Source of the DNA: Xylogone sp. PMI_703 | Taxonomy: Eukaryota > Ascomycota > Leotiomycetes | Length of the DNA: 64,000 nt | Assembly: GCA_021399445.1 (NCBI GenBank) | Contig: JAJTUQ010000005.1 | Span: 1,178,001 to 1,242,000 of the forward strand | Direction: 5' to 3' | Translations under genes and position numbers: made by a program | Shown: piece by piece, positions 1 through 11,412 of the stretch | Numbering within the stretch: the stretch's first letter is position 1 | Layout: the number at the start of each line of letters is the position of its first letter | Notes under the pieces: generated by a model | Database searches by the model: none | Seen by the model: only the letters and a program-made list of their open reading frames with translations | What the model was told of the DNA's origin: nothing

Positions 1-168
1 CGTTGTGGTTTATGGCATCTGAGCAGATATCTATTGATTAATGACCAATATATTCATTAAACTCATTAGTGGTATCATTAGGTATCTCTGCATGAAAACA
101 ATCATCCGAAAGTTCCAAATAACTGCCGGTTTACGCCAAATTTTCGCCAGATCCGACATTATTCTGAC

Positions 169-861
169 CTATAACGTCTCCCAAAAATAATTGGCATAGA
201 AAAACCTCGAAAATTTACTATCCATGTTGACGACGTGAACATCCCCTTTCTTCCCGTTCCGGATAACTGCTTTTGTATACTCTCCATTCTCCCTTTCGAT
301 ATCAATTCCTAAACTCCGATATACCATCAATTTCAGGCTTATTTCATCATCTACCAGTGATCTCCTTGCGTTGTCTCCCCCGTCTATGCCTTGTAGCTCA
401 AGTTCTTGCAATTTAGCTTGGAGATCTGCTAGCTGCGATGATAACCGCTCAGATTCTATTTCAAGATCGCTAGCGGCCTTCGCAATGCGGAATTTCTGTG
501 TATCAAGAGCTGCTATCTCGGAAGCGTGTGCGGCGGAAGAGTGAGATGCTACTGTCTCAGAATGATGATTATTCAGCGCTGTGAGGGTCCTAGAGAGTTC
601 TGCAATGATTGTAAGCTTCTAGTTGTTGCTTTTCATGTGTTAAAGATACGCACTCTTCAGCGCGCTCTCCGCCTCTCGGATCCGAAGATCACGCGCCTGT
701 TGTAGGGTGGAAATTGATTCATTTATGCGCGAAATGGATAATTTATCGGGCAAAATATTGAAGTTACCAATCGTGTGGTGAATAAGCTGGTTCACGTTAG
801 TTGGCATTCAGAAACAAGATGATGACAGGTTTACCGTCGATGGATCTTCGTCTAAGAGCAT
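169..861 (-). CDS. spc24: Kinetochore protein Spc24 (Ndc80 complex)
   Basis: Spc24 pairs with Spc25 in the Ndc80 complex, anchoring the Ndc80/Nuf2 microtubule-binding half to the inner kinetochore. My model has three exons: 861-835, 786-654 and 599-169, giving 196 aa. Both introns are GT-AG with in-frame joins. The middle of the protein (about residues 15-120) is a heptad-rich coiled coil. The C-terminal 70 residues form the globular domain and carry family-typical strings such as [19 protein letters not shown] and [14 protein letters not shown]. The length matches fungal Spc24 (about 190-210 aa). The start is the first ATG before a short exon of nine codons. It is head to head with fis1. Family assignment is from recognition of the C-terminal block; exon 1 is the least certain part. 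Confidence 0.9.
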
Positions 862-1212
862 TGTAAAGAGTCGCGAAGAGGAGGTGGTTGTTTGCAAGTA
901 TGATTTAGCGTGTTGTGTGCGTATGGTAAAGTGTTAACGTTATCTTGAAGCTGAGGACAGTAGTCTCTTCTACGTGATCGTCACCCAGTATGCGAAACAA
1001 ATATCTTAGGTTGCCAGGAGCAACAATCGCGAGCACCGCCACGCACCGCCACCTGACGTATCTCCAAAGCTTCCCGACTGCATTCAAACTTCCTCAAAAT
1101 ACCGGACCCGTCACACGACTGCGATAGACCCATAGATCCTCTGGTAAACTCTCTATCAGGCGCATTTATACCACTGAAATATTAATCGCCATCGCATAGA
1201 AAACCTGCCACA
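862..1212. promoter_or_regulatory. Shared divergent promoter of spc24 and fis1
   Basis: This 351-bp gap lies between two divergent start codons, so both promoters must sit here. It contains a TCGCGA palindrome just upstream of spc24 (871-876), another near 1026, and a direct repeat of CACCGCCACG at 1034-1053 (the second copy ends in C). No TATA box is obvious. The role of these motifs is inference. Confidence 0.5.
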
Positions 1213-1930
1213 ATGGGCTCCAGTCTTCCATGTGAGTTTTTTACCCCACCTTATCCAAAGCGACTTCAGCCTTGTTCTACTACTTTGTTTGAATGACGAC
1301 GAGCTCGGAGCTGAATTACTGACTTTGCCTGTCCCATTTAGATGCTGCTGATGCAGAAAGGTCAGTTCGAAGAAGCGCATAGATTATTAATACCTCACTT
1401 CTTTTATTAAAATACTCTTCATGCTAGCCCACTATCTAACATGGAATCAGTCCCTTAAAACCAGAAGAGCTCCAAGTTTTACGGTCGCAATACGAAAAAG
1501 AAGGTGAACATGTCGGAGTACAGACAAAATTCAATTATGCATGGGTACTTATACCTCCTCTACCTCTCAGCGTCAACTATCTAACATACTCTAGGGTTTA
1601 ATCAAATCGAATGCTCGCCATGATCAACAGGAAGGTGTGCGTCTTCTCTCAGAAATATTCCGCACTTCGCCAGAACGGAGACGGGAGTGTCTGTACTATC
1701 TCGCCCTAGGAAACTACAAGCTTGGAAATTATGCAGAGGCACGAAGATTGAGCGACATATTGCTGGACAAAGAACCCGCAAATTTGCAAGCTAGCAGTTT
1801 GAGAGGTTTGATTGACGACAAGGTCACCCGAGAGGGTTTGATGGGAGTTGCTATCTTGAGTGGAGTTGCTATTGCAGCTGGTGTTGTTGGAGGGATGATT
1901 TTCAAGAGCGTAGGAAGGAGGAATAGGTAA
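1213..1930 (+). CDS. fis1: Mitochondrial fission protein Fis1
   Basis: Fis1 is a tail-anchored outer-membrane protein of mitochondria and peroxisomes that recruits the fission machinery (Mdv1/Dnm1 in yeast). Four exons are inferred: 1213-1231, 1342-1360, 1451-1544 and 1595-1930, giving 155 aa, the usual Fis1 length. The N-terminus reads [20 protein letters not shown], typical of fungal Fis1. Two TPR-like units follow, with [16 protein letters not shown] as the clearest. A single C-terminal transmembrane helix ([20 protein letters not shown]) ends in a basic tail KSVGRRNR, the expected mitochondrial tail-anchor signal. The first two exons are only 19 nt each, so they cannot be seen as ORFs. 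All junctions are GT-AG and keep the frame. Confidence 0.93.
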
Positions 1931-2863
1931 TGGGTCGAGATCTACGAAAAGGACGTGGTAATGTCGCTAATGAGCGTTTTCATGTAAATCGTGTTTACGA
2001 TAATGGGAGTCTAAGCGGCTTTATTGTATAATATTAGTATATCCTCTCAGCACAGTACCAAAAATACCACACCTAAATACTGTATCATGACATGCGGGTT
2101 TCCTTGGCTAGATCACTAATACAGCTCCCAACAGTTCCGCTCATCAACAAGAAAACACTTGATCCTCAGGCTCTCAGCTGACCGAAGAACCAGCTTAACG
2201 CCGCGCTTATGCCTGATCCGGGAACCTTAAAGAATGCTATCGAAAGGGAAGACTCTTGCCAGATGAAAGCTATTTCTTATGAAACGTTAGTTAGGTTTGA
2301 TGCATGCTGCCGTGACTTGTCTTCTGTGAACAACAAACTCGGATTCATTCTTGCCCCATTATGTCACCTGCGTCCGCCCTCTGAGACAAGGAACTGCAGG
2401 GGTTTTCCCACTTTATCGGCAGCGCTTCAATAATGCGTCACGCACCCGCCCAAGTTGAAGCCTCATTCTGCCGAAACTAAACTTCTACAAAAACATCACT
2501 ATTGCTACAAGCGATCTATCAGTTCTAGCCATATATTTCCCTCTGTTTGCTTTAGCGTTCTTCCGTAGTTATTCAGTTGGATTTTTGCGATACTACCTAT
2601 CTTCTTACTCACCCCCCGCAACAGTTATCATATCCTCTGATTGCGCCTTATTCACCCGCGTCCCTGAACACAGCGCAACAAGCTCACGTTACCACCAAAA
2701 CCATCGCCACATACATGTTAAGCATATTTGAGGTTGCTTAGGAATTCTCACCCTCACTCTGGCGTTCAGAGCACTACGGACAACTGGTCTCGCAGTAAGC
2801 CTCGGGCTCACTGCCCTTGTCGCCCTCCAGGGCATTCGAGAAGCCCGAGACGCTCGAGACAGC
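1931..2863. other. Intergenic, 3' flank of fis1 and promoter of the RING gene
   Basis: I see no convincing coding sequence here. A 74-codon open frame at 2209-2433 has no recognisable family and no splice context. The last 400 bases are pyrimidine-rich and probably hold the promoter and leader of the RING gene. Confidence 0.5.
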
Positions 2864-4579
2864 ATGGACTTCACACCACAACGCCCAGATGGTCGCCGGC
2901 ATTTGGATGCCTCGGGACCCAGGGAGGTAGTATACTGCTACGGCTGTAACAATGAGTGGTATAATGATGAACATGGATTGATATGCCCGAGTTGTAATGG
3001 AGAGATCACGGAGATAGTGAGTTTGGACCTCCAGCTGCAAGCTCTTTACAAGAATATCTACTAAATCTATTTTAAGGTATCTCCCGAAAGTGACCCTCGT
3101 CCCGGCATGGAAAGTCCAAACGAGCACCATGACCCTCCAGATCTTGACCAAATACTACATCATGATCCTTGGGATAGCGATGTGTCCGATCCTGAAGAGC
3201 CAGATATTGAGCGACATTTCACCTCGCGAGGGCCTATGTACTACCGTCGAACTGTGCACTCTCCATTTGGTACTGGATTCGCTCAACAAACTCGACAGAG
3301 AAGAGCCGTTCCTACCCAGAACGAGCCTGATACTATTATAAGAGATCTCCATAATTTGATAGGCAATTTAGTTGGTCCTCAACAACAGCCGGGCCAGACC
3401 GGCAGGTCTGGTCCGGATCAACTGTTCGCAAGTGAGCCACAAGTACGTGGAGGCACATTTAGATTTGGTGGAAATGGAAATGGTCGTGGGCCAACAATTA
3501 TTGGCGGACATTATACCATTTCTACAGGAGGACTACGGCCAAGAGACGCCGATGCGCCTCAAGCAGGAGGCCCTCCGGTTGATGACTTAGCTACGTACGC
3601 TCCTCCCCCCAACACTTCTATTTCACCTAGTGGTCGTCGTTCTATATACGTTATTAGCATAACAGCATCTCCTGACCAACTTGCCAGGATTCTTGGTAGT
3701 ATTTTCGGCCAGATGACACCACCACCCCGAGAAGAGGATGGTGCAGAAGGCCAACGAGGCATGCCTGCTGGCTTACAGGGACTTTTTGCTTCAATCTTTA
3801 ATCCTGCTAATGCAGTACATGGTGATGCAGTGTATTCCCAAGAAGCACTTGATCGAATTATTACGACTTTAATGGAACAGCATCCTACTTCAAACGCACC
3901 TGGTCCTGCTTCTCCATCTGCCATTGCATCTTTGCCCAAAAAGAAATTAGATGAAGAGATGCTTGGGCCAGAGTTAAAAGGAGAATGTAGTGTGTGTATG
4001 GATGATGTTTTCGTTGGTAATGAAGTGGTTGTCCTGCCATGTACGCACTGGTTCCATGAGCAGTGTGCCAGCATGTGGCTAGGTGAGCACAATACATGCC
4101 CAATTTGCCGTAAGGGTCTCGAGGAGCCTACCGCAACGCCTGGTAGCCGCCGACCAAGTAGGACTTCACCCACCCATTCAGGATCTCAAGCTGAGCATGG
4201 CAGTCGGAGAATGAGCAGGAACGAGGCAAGACTTGATTACATTCGAACGAGATCCGGGGCCGCGTTCTCGCCTGCGCACGACAATTCACCACCTACTTCA
4301 CCTCACACACAGAGGGACCATAGACATTCTCATAGAACTCATTCGGTATCTCCTCCTAATATTCCAGGAAGCTTTGTAGCTACCAATCCGTTCCGACGAC
4401 GTGACTCTGAGATGAGCGATGTTCAACGAAGTGAGAGCCGTAGGGGATATACGAGTGGAAGTGATAATTCGCGAAGAAGTTCTCAGTCCGGCGGCAATGG
4501 TAGTTCTGGTGGTGGTGGAGGCGGCGGCATTAGCTCCTGGTTCCGACGAATTTCAGGAGGTGGCCGTCGTCAAGACTAA
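2864..4579 (+). CDS. RING-H2 E3 ubiquitin ligase with N-terminal zinc ribbon (RNF126/RNF115-like)
   Basis: Predicted E3 ubiquitin ligase of 551 aa. Two exons, 2864-3016 and 3077-4579, are joined by a 60-bp GT-AG intron. The N-terminus holds a C2C2 zinc ribbon (CYGC at 25-28, CPSC at 41-44), as in the BCA2/RNF126 family, where it binds ubiquitin or client proteins. A RING-H2 domain lies at about 355-396: CSVC, CTHWFH, C and CPIC in the usual spacing. The long centre is disordered. The C-terminal 150 residues are rich in Ser/Arg and contain a glycine run, ending in WFRRISGGGRRQD. The ribbon plus distal RING-H2 layout is typical of this family. The substrate cannot be predicted. Start chosen as the only ATG that opens the ribbon-containing frame. 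Confidence 0.88.
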
Positions 4580-4890
4580 TGAACAAGGCGTTATTTGCAA
4601 GCCTGATTTTCCACATGATTTACAAGTGGTAGAATCTGGTACTGGTTTACCTGTAGAGTTTGTAACTTCTCTGTTTACTGGGCTATAGCACATTGATGAC
4701 CTGCATGAAGGCATTCGGTCTAATTCATATATGAAAATTTTCATACTGGTTGAGAATTAACCAAAAACGTGATGAGCCACGCTGGTGATGCTTGACATGA
4801 GAACAAATACGAAACATTCACTCATTGCAGGACTTTGTGACATCATGGAAGGGACACTGGATGTCGGTCGTCATTATGCAATGGCTTTAA
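4580..4890. other. Convergent 3' flanks
   Basis: 311 bp between the stop of the RING gene and the hidden last exon of the Zn2Cys6 factor. Nothing coding is seen; it probably holds both 3' UTRs. Confidence 0.5.
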
Positions 4891-7080
4891 CTATAGATAG
4901 GCACTTAATACAGAGACTCTTGTCCTTGCGACTGCGGACCCGTGTTCGCCCTCACCCATAATTTGCATTATTTCAATCATTCGTACTAGTTTCTAGTTAG
5001 TGATAATCTCAACAACAGGAACACGAACCGTCTCAAAAGAAATCGTTACAATAAAAGCTGTATAGGATAGAACAACTTACCAATATCAGATTTTGCCCTC
5101 ACAAACAAGGGATCTTTAACCAACGCCTCTTCACCACCTTCTTCCTTAGCCTTTTCCCTTAAAACATTACCAATACACAATGCTTCCAGAAACGCTCTAT
5201 GATTAAATACCCACCATACCTTGGCTTCATTACCCAGCAGCGCATACAGTAAAAAGAAAGAGTGTATAGCATCATGAGCGGCCTCCAACGTGCCTCTGAT
5301 ATTCACAGGTACCTCCGCGCTGGCGCTCGAATGGAGCAGCATCACGTTGTGGAAATAATTGGATGTGAGAAACAGAGTTTGGCGCACGATACGTTTGTTC
5401 TCCTGTGCGAGGAGAGTGATGGATTCCTCGTTCCAGGATCTAAATATATCAGGGAAAGAGCGGTACACAGAGCGAAAGTCGGTCAAGAGTTTGGCTTTTT
5501 GGCGAGGCGTGGTACAGATGGGGAGGTCAAGGGAACGTGGAGAGCAGATTGTTTCTTGGACTAGGTTCGCGAGTGCCCAGCAGCCACGAATATAGGCCAT
5601 GTCAGTTGGATTAGAGTGAGCTATGCTGGACTCATCATCGATAAGGTCTTCAACATTGACGTCCGTGTGGGTTGCGCTGGGTGGTAAAGAGAGGAGCACA
5701 GTGAGGAAGGTATCTTGTAGAAGAACGGCCTGCCAGAGTTTACGGCGGACTTGCTTCTCAAATGGACTGGCTTTCGGCACAACGATATTAGGATCTCGAT
5801 GCAACCCCATAGCGTAGGCCTGCCGAGCAAGTATGCCTGCAAAGGCCCAGCCATCTGAGGCATGGTTATCATTGATGAGGAAGTACGTGATTAGAACCAT
5901 GGCCTGGATTGATCTAACCGATGCTTTGTTAAGGTATGAGGATATACGGAGGGACTGATGGGATGCTGAGACGTAGAACTCTGCAGTCTGTTGTCGTTCT
6001 TTTGTCGAGGTTGTAGTGACGAATTGAGTGCCCAGCGCCAGCATGGCAAAGATTAAAGCAACCAGGGCCCCGTCAGAGCGTTGCTTTTCTTCGGGTGGCA
6101 TAGACCAGAAATGCTCATAATCGGCATAAAAGGTTTGGCGATGGAGCATGGGATACACAGGGTCTACGCATTCAAAATATTGTTCGAGGAGGATGTCCGC
6201 TTGAAGCTTGTCGGGGAGCACAGATATAACCTCAGGCAAACCGCCCTGACATGTCCAGTAGTTTGCAAAAGGGTGCTCCGAGCCAATGCCAAACACATTG
6301 GACGCCGTGGGATGAGAATATGGGACATGAGAAAGGAGTGCGATGGACGAGGCTGGAGAGAGACTGGCTGACGCATTGCTGGGGGCATCTTGGCCTGATC
6401 GGGGGGTTATGAGACCATTGGTGAGTGGCAGTTTCTTCTTGGGAGGTTTGGTCATCCGTCGAGACGTGCTCACCGACCTGCTGGTCTCCCTGGTTTGTGT
6501 TAGACAAAGATTCGCACATTAAAAGGTCAGGGAATGTCGTACTCCAAAATATTCGCAACGTGTGCATATTTACATTGGGTCTGTCTCTTTATGCCTAAAA
6601 GAAGAATCAATTGCTTGGACTCATATAAGTCATGCGTGAGATGAACTCACATGCGAGGCAGTGTGGCCGGCCTCGATCGCACTGTGAGATCAATTGTGTC
6701 AGCATATATGTGTAACACAAGAGACATCCGGTTGCACACAAGAGTTCATAATGAGCGGTTTCGTTTATTTTGTAGCAAATTATGAAAGAGAGACCCAGTT
6801 TCACGCGATCTCATATATTGATGGTCTTCGATGAGAATCTGGAGACATGGTAAAAAGGGCCTCTTACCTTAGTTTTCCGCTCAACGCATTCTGCACAGGA
6901 TAAGGTAGGCTTATTTCTTTTCTGTTTCTTTCTCGGCGGCCCAGTATCTGCACCCTGTTCGAATTTGAGCTGCGGTGACGCGTGAGAAGTGCTCTCAGTG
7001 GCTGGGGATTGTGAGAGGGAGAGGTTGTCGGGTGGCTGCTGCTGTTGTGCGAGGGAATGGGTGAGATAATTCATGTCCAT
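4891..7080 (-). CDS. Zn2Cys6 fungal-specific transcription factor
   Basis: Predicted nuclear regulator of 599 aa. Five exons are inferred: 7080-6868, 6681-6651, 6594-6543, 6489-5081 and 4985-4891. The binuclear zinc cluster is assembled from three exons: Cys62, 65, 72, 79, 82 and 89 (CX2CX6CX6CX2CX6C), preceded by a basic stretch PPRKKQKRNK. The fungal transcription factor domain (MHR) starts near residue 170 with a typical VDPVYPMLHRQTF block. The last exon is not visible as an ORF: a donor at GATATTG and an acceptor after an actaac branch point give the C-terminus IVRMIEIMQIMGEGEHG. I start at the ATG opening MDMNYLTHS; the frame extends a little upstream only without ATG. Target genes are unknown; no metabolic cluster surrounds it. 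It is divergent from ctf18. Confidence 0.85.
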
Positions 7081-7523
7081 GGTGTCGCCGAGCCGGGAAT
7101 AGCAGCCGCAGGGAGGCACAGCCGGAGCATCGATAATAGATCAAATGGATCTGAGTTGATGTCGCAGATTTGGTTGATGGGAATAACTTTTTGCGACTTG
7201 CGGGAATATGAAGGTCGATGGGGACTGCGGGGAACGCGATGTAAGCCGGGGAAGCTCCTGCGCGGTCCTTAGGCGCTGGGGAGCTTAGGAGCTTTTAATC
7301 ATTAGGGGCAATCCACCGCAGTCTAGACGCCGTGCCGCTGTGGCAAGAGGTCCTACATTTAGGGCCTTATATATCAGGTACCCGCACGCGTGCCCTTACC
7401 CGTAAAGTGGTTTGCAGAGTCGCGTCTAAACGCGTCTCGCGAGTGCTGGTCCTCGAAACACTCAAACACTCACCCAAGGCGCATTGAGCTGCCTCAACCA
7501 TCATGAGCCATGGCAATTGAAAA
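7081..7523. promoter_or_regulatory. Divergent promoter region with two MluI cell-cycle boxes
   Basis: 443 bp between the Zn2Cys6 gene and ctf18. ACGCGT occurs at 7386-7391 and 7430-7435, 138 and 94 bp before the first ctf18 ATG. This is the core site of MBF, which drives G1/S genes in yeasts. A tiny upstream ORF (ATG at 7503, five codons plus stop) ends three bases before that ATG. The sites are seen; regulation is inference. Confidence 0.5.
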
Positions 7524-10500
7524 ATGAGCAAAACTTCATCGCCTTCTCTTCCTCCAACTTCTGATCCCGCACTGCTCGACTGGGAAGAACATTTTGATCC
7601 CGTGATTCTCCCTTCCCTTACCAATTCGGACGACATCGATGCGCTCTATCAGGTCCAAAAGGAATCGATTGTGAGAAAGAACAAGGAAGGCATTGTGATC
7701 CAGCACAGAGCCTGGAAGCTAGGAGAGGTGTTCAAGAGCGATTTGGATCACCCTCAAGGTGATAATTTCTAACCAATTGTTACAACTACTCCTACTCACT
7801 ACTCTCTAAGAGACACCAATTCGACCGCGGGCGCATCCTGGTTTTCTTTCTGTCATTCCTTCTTCGCCTCCCACCTTGAAAATGCAGCTAGCATCGTCAC
7901 CGATTACCTATGGCAGAAGCCCGTCTCCCCGACCGGGAAAGCGTCCTAGGCCTTTCGACGAGGGTAATGGTAATGATCCTAAACCACGAACCGTTGGGGG
8001 ATTCCTGCTGGATGACGACTCCGATGAAGATGAGCAATCGCAACCAGGGCCTAGTCCAAAACGAAGAATGGTAGAATCCCAGCCAAGTTCAATAGCGGAT
8101 GCCGAGCCTAAAGATATTATCAATGATAATCCGGGTATAAAAGAGGTTGTACAGACTCTGACAACTACAAAAATTGTGAGCGGTATTACCGTTGATGCCG
8201 ATAAGGAAGAAGACAGCACTGTTAGACCCGAGTCTCAGGAACCACATTCTACAAACTCTCGCCTTTTAGATCTACTCAGTAACACAGATACCGGATCCAC
8301 ATCTTTACTTTCCACCCTTAACAACCGGTTCGGCATAACTGATGTTCAGACGTGTTCTGGGAAATCACTTAAAATAGGAAAGAGAAAGAAGGCTTCTCCA
8401 GTGCCCTTCGAGAACTTAGTTGCAGCAAGATCTACGGTCAAGGCAGGGCGGGCGAAAAAAAGCTATTACGGTATTGATATTCACCAGTTAATCGAGGATG
8501 CATCAAAAGAGGTTGCAAATGAAAAGCCAAAAAGAACTGGGCCATCGGAAGAGGTCCTTCCTTCACTTGAGCAGCAGCAGCCCCGGAAAGTTCCTCGTAG
8601 GACGTTGATGTGGACGGAAAAATATCGAGCAAGGAACTTTTTGGAGCTTGTGGGTGATGATAGAACTCATCGGCAGGTATTAAGGTGGCTCAAGGCCTGG
8701 GATCCGATAGTATTCCCAAAATCTAGCAAAGCGAAAGCGCCAACTACGAAGCGACCCGGTGCCGAAGCAGAAGAAGAGAAGACTCATCGAAAGATTCTGC
8801 TTTTGACTGGCCCACCAGGTCTCGGAAAAACAACATTGGCTCATGTTTGTGCAAGGCAAGCTGGGTACGAGGTGATGGAAATCAATGCCAGCGATGAGAG
8901 AAGCCGTGATGTTGTCAAAGGTAGGATTAAGACCAGTGTTGGTACTGAGAGTGTCAAAACTGGTGCAACAACGACTACTAGGGATGGTAAAGTCCAGAAG
9001 GTAGCGCATCCGCTATGTGTAGTAGTGGACGAGGTAGACGGTGTTGTTGGGGGGTCTGGAAGTTCCGGAGAGGGTGGTTTTATTAAGGCCCTGATTGACC
9101 TTATCCAACTGGATCAGAAAAACAGCTCAGCGGTCGGTACCAATACAGCCTACTCCAAAAACAAGAAGAAGAAGGGCGATAGTTTCCGACTTATGCGACC
9201 TCTGATCCTTATCTGCAACGATGTTTACCATCCGTCGCTGAGACCACTTCGTCAGTCCGGCATAGCTGAAATCATACACGTCCGAAAACCACCTCTAGAG
9301 GCTGTGATCACTCGCATGAAGTCGGTCTTTGAGAAGGAGGGTGTGTCTTGTGACGGCGATGCAGTCCGCAGGCTTTGTGAAGCAACATGGGGAATAACTG
9401 CTGCCGAGTCTCGTAAGGGTCATGAGGGTTCCGGTGAAGGAGATCTAAGAGGGATCATGGTGGTGGGTGAATGGGCGGCTAGGAAGTTGAAGTCGTCGAG
9501 TAACGGGACTGCTCCTCGACTAACCAGAAAATGGGTCGAACAGAATATCACGGGAGATTTATCTCATGGTGGAGGAGGAGCAAGAGGTATTGGTAGAGGT
9601 GGAGTCAAGGATCTCGTAAACAGAGTCTTCTTAGAAGGGGCTGGGTTTCCCGCAACGTCGAACCTCCCTTCGCTTTCTAAGAACACATACGATGCACCAA
9701 AAGCACAGCTTAATGTAGGCGAGATGGCTAAAAAGGCTGCTATGGATCGTCTGCGCGAAATGGTCGACACAGCAGGCGATATAGATCGTATAATGACTGA
9801 TATTTTCACGACATATCCCACTCAACCTTTTTTCGATGACAATATTCTTTCGAAACCGGATGCGGCATATGAGTGGCTGCACTTTCATGATTCTTGCTCA
9901 TCACGAGTATTTACGAAGCAGGAATTCGAACTTGCTCCTTATCTGAGCCAGCCTGTTCTGGCCAGTCATCATCTTTTCTCCTCCCCAGCTAGACACCACT
10001 TCAATAACACAAACGAAGGGAAGAAGTGGGGAGAAGAAGAAGAGGCCGAACCTCTACCATTTACAGGACCAAGGGCCGATTATTCTGCCCATGAAGCCGA
10101 AAAATTGAACCGAGCAACGATTCAAACATTACAAAGTAGCTTAAATGCGGTGCTGCTTCGAAATTTTAGGAGCCCAGAAGAGATCGCCACGGATCTATTA
10201 CCATACCTCGTGAGAATGTTAACACCGGAGGTTAAGCCTATTATCGTAGGAGGCAGTGGTGAGCAAAAGGGAATCGCCAGTGTAAGAAGAGAAAGTGAGA
10301 AGGTGCTTGTGAAACGAGCAGTCGATGTCATGAGTACTTTTTCGGTTATATTCGAACGAGGTAGAATAGAAGGCGAGATAGGACACAGAGCTACACAGTG
10401 GGTGTATCGAATGGAGCCGTAAGTTTTCCAGACGCTCCGCCTAATATTGAAGGTTACTAACTATTGTAGACCGCTTGATACATTGGTTACTTTTGAAACA

Positions 10501-10893
10501 GCAACATCTGGGTCGTCTACGAATCCACCGGTGCGGTATGCTGTCCGACAAGTTCTCGACCAAGAATACCAGAAAAATATCATAACTCGAGAGAACGCAG
10601 CTCGACAGGCGCGGTATCATGCTGGCGATAGCAATGGATCTGAGAAGCCCAAAGATGGAAGTACTAACAGCCAAGAGCCTGATGATAATGCTTCTGTGAA
10701 AAGAGACTTCTTCGGCAGGATCATAAAGACATTGGGGTCAGCGTTGCAGGAAATTGATGCGAACAGAGTCAGAGAGAAGGAGGCCGGTAAAAGAAAGAAG
10801 GACCAGACTCGTGTGTGGGTTACCTTTCATGAAGGATATAGTAATGCAGTGAAAAAGCCTATAACGGTTGAAGAATTAATGAGGGGTCTATAG
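7524..10893 (+). CDS. ctf18: Chromosome transmission fidelity protein Ctf18 (RFC-like clamp loader)
   Basis: Large subunit of the Ctf18-RFC complex, which loads or unloads PCNA at forks and supports sister-chromatid cohesion. The main exon encodes a AAA+ ATPase: MWTEKYRARNFLELVGDD entry motif, Walker A GPPGLGKTT (about residue 385), the INASDER motif, and Walker B VVVDEVDG. The C-terminal exon (10470-10893) follows a 51-bp intron and carries the Ctf18-specific tail. For the N-terminus I favour an extra exon 7524-7758 (opening MSKTSSPSLPPTSDPALL) joined to 7892, which keeps the frame and gives 1061 aa. The alternative is a start at ATG 7882, giving 986 aa. The family is certain; exon 1 is about 60 percent likely. 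Two ACGCGT boxes lie upstream. Confidence 0.92.
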
Positions 10894-11412
10894 AAATTTA
10901 GATATTATGGAATCTACGAAAGAATTAACCAGTGTCTGATATTTCCATCCTTGATAGAGTGAAAATGATATTGAGAGAATGCCGGTTTTGTCTGCTAAGC
11001 ACGTTCTGAATCCTCCATTGCTGAAAGTGAGGCTTTCGATAGGACAGGGGCTACTTGGATAAGCTCATAAGCTACTGTAGCTCATGCACCTGCGAATCTC
11101 ACCTGAGATATAGGACGACATCACATGCAACCGTTCCTGATTTCATCTCCATCTGCAACAGGGAACTATTCATAGATTTATTCCAATAATAACATGTCCA
11201 ATCTTCGGATATAGATGTTCGGCGTTCGCTCTGCACAATCGGCGTTTCGCCCTCATCCTCAGTTCACATATTAACAGCAAGTATCAACTCATCCTCGCTC
11301 ATCCTCAAAACATCTGTCATCCAAGCCTTTCTGTCTCAGAATCCTTTTAATATCCCTCCTTCTCACTCCATCCCAAAACTTCTCAGAAAAGTCAGAAAGA
11401 CGGAAGGAAATC
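10894..11412. other. Intergenic, ctf18 3' flank and promoter of next gene
   Basis: 519 bp with no coding signal seen. A CT-rich leader precedes the next ATG. Confidence 0.5.

Noticed and set aside
3559..4173. 204-codon antisense frame in the RING gene
   Set aside because: It lies entirely opposite the conserved RING exon and shows no motif.
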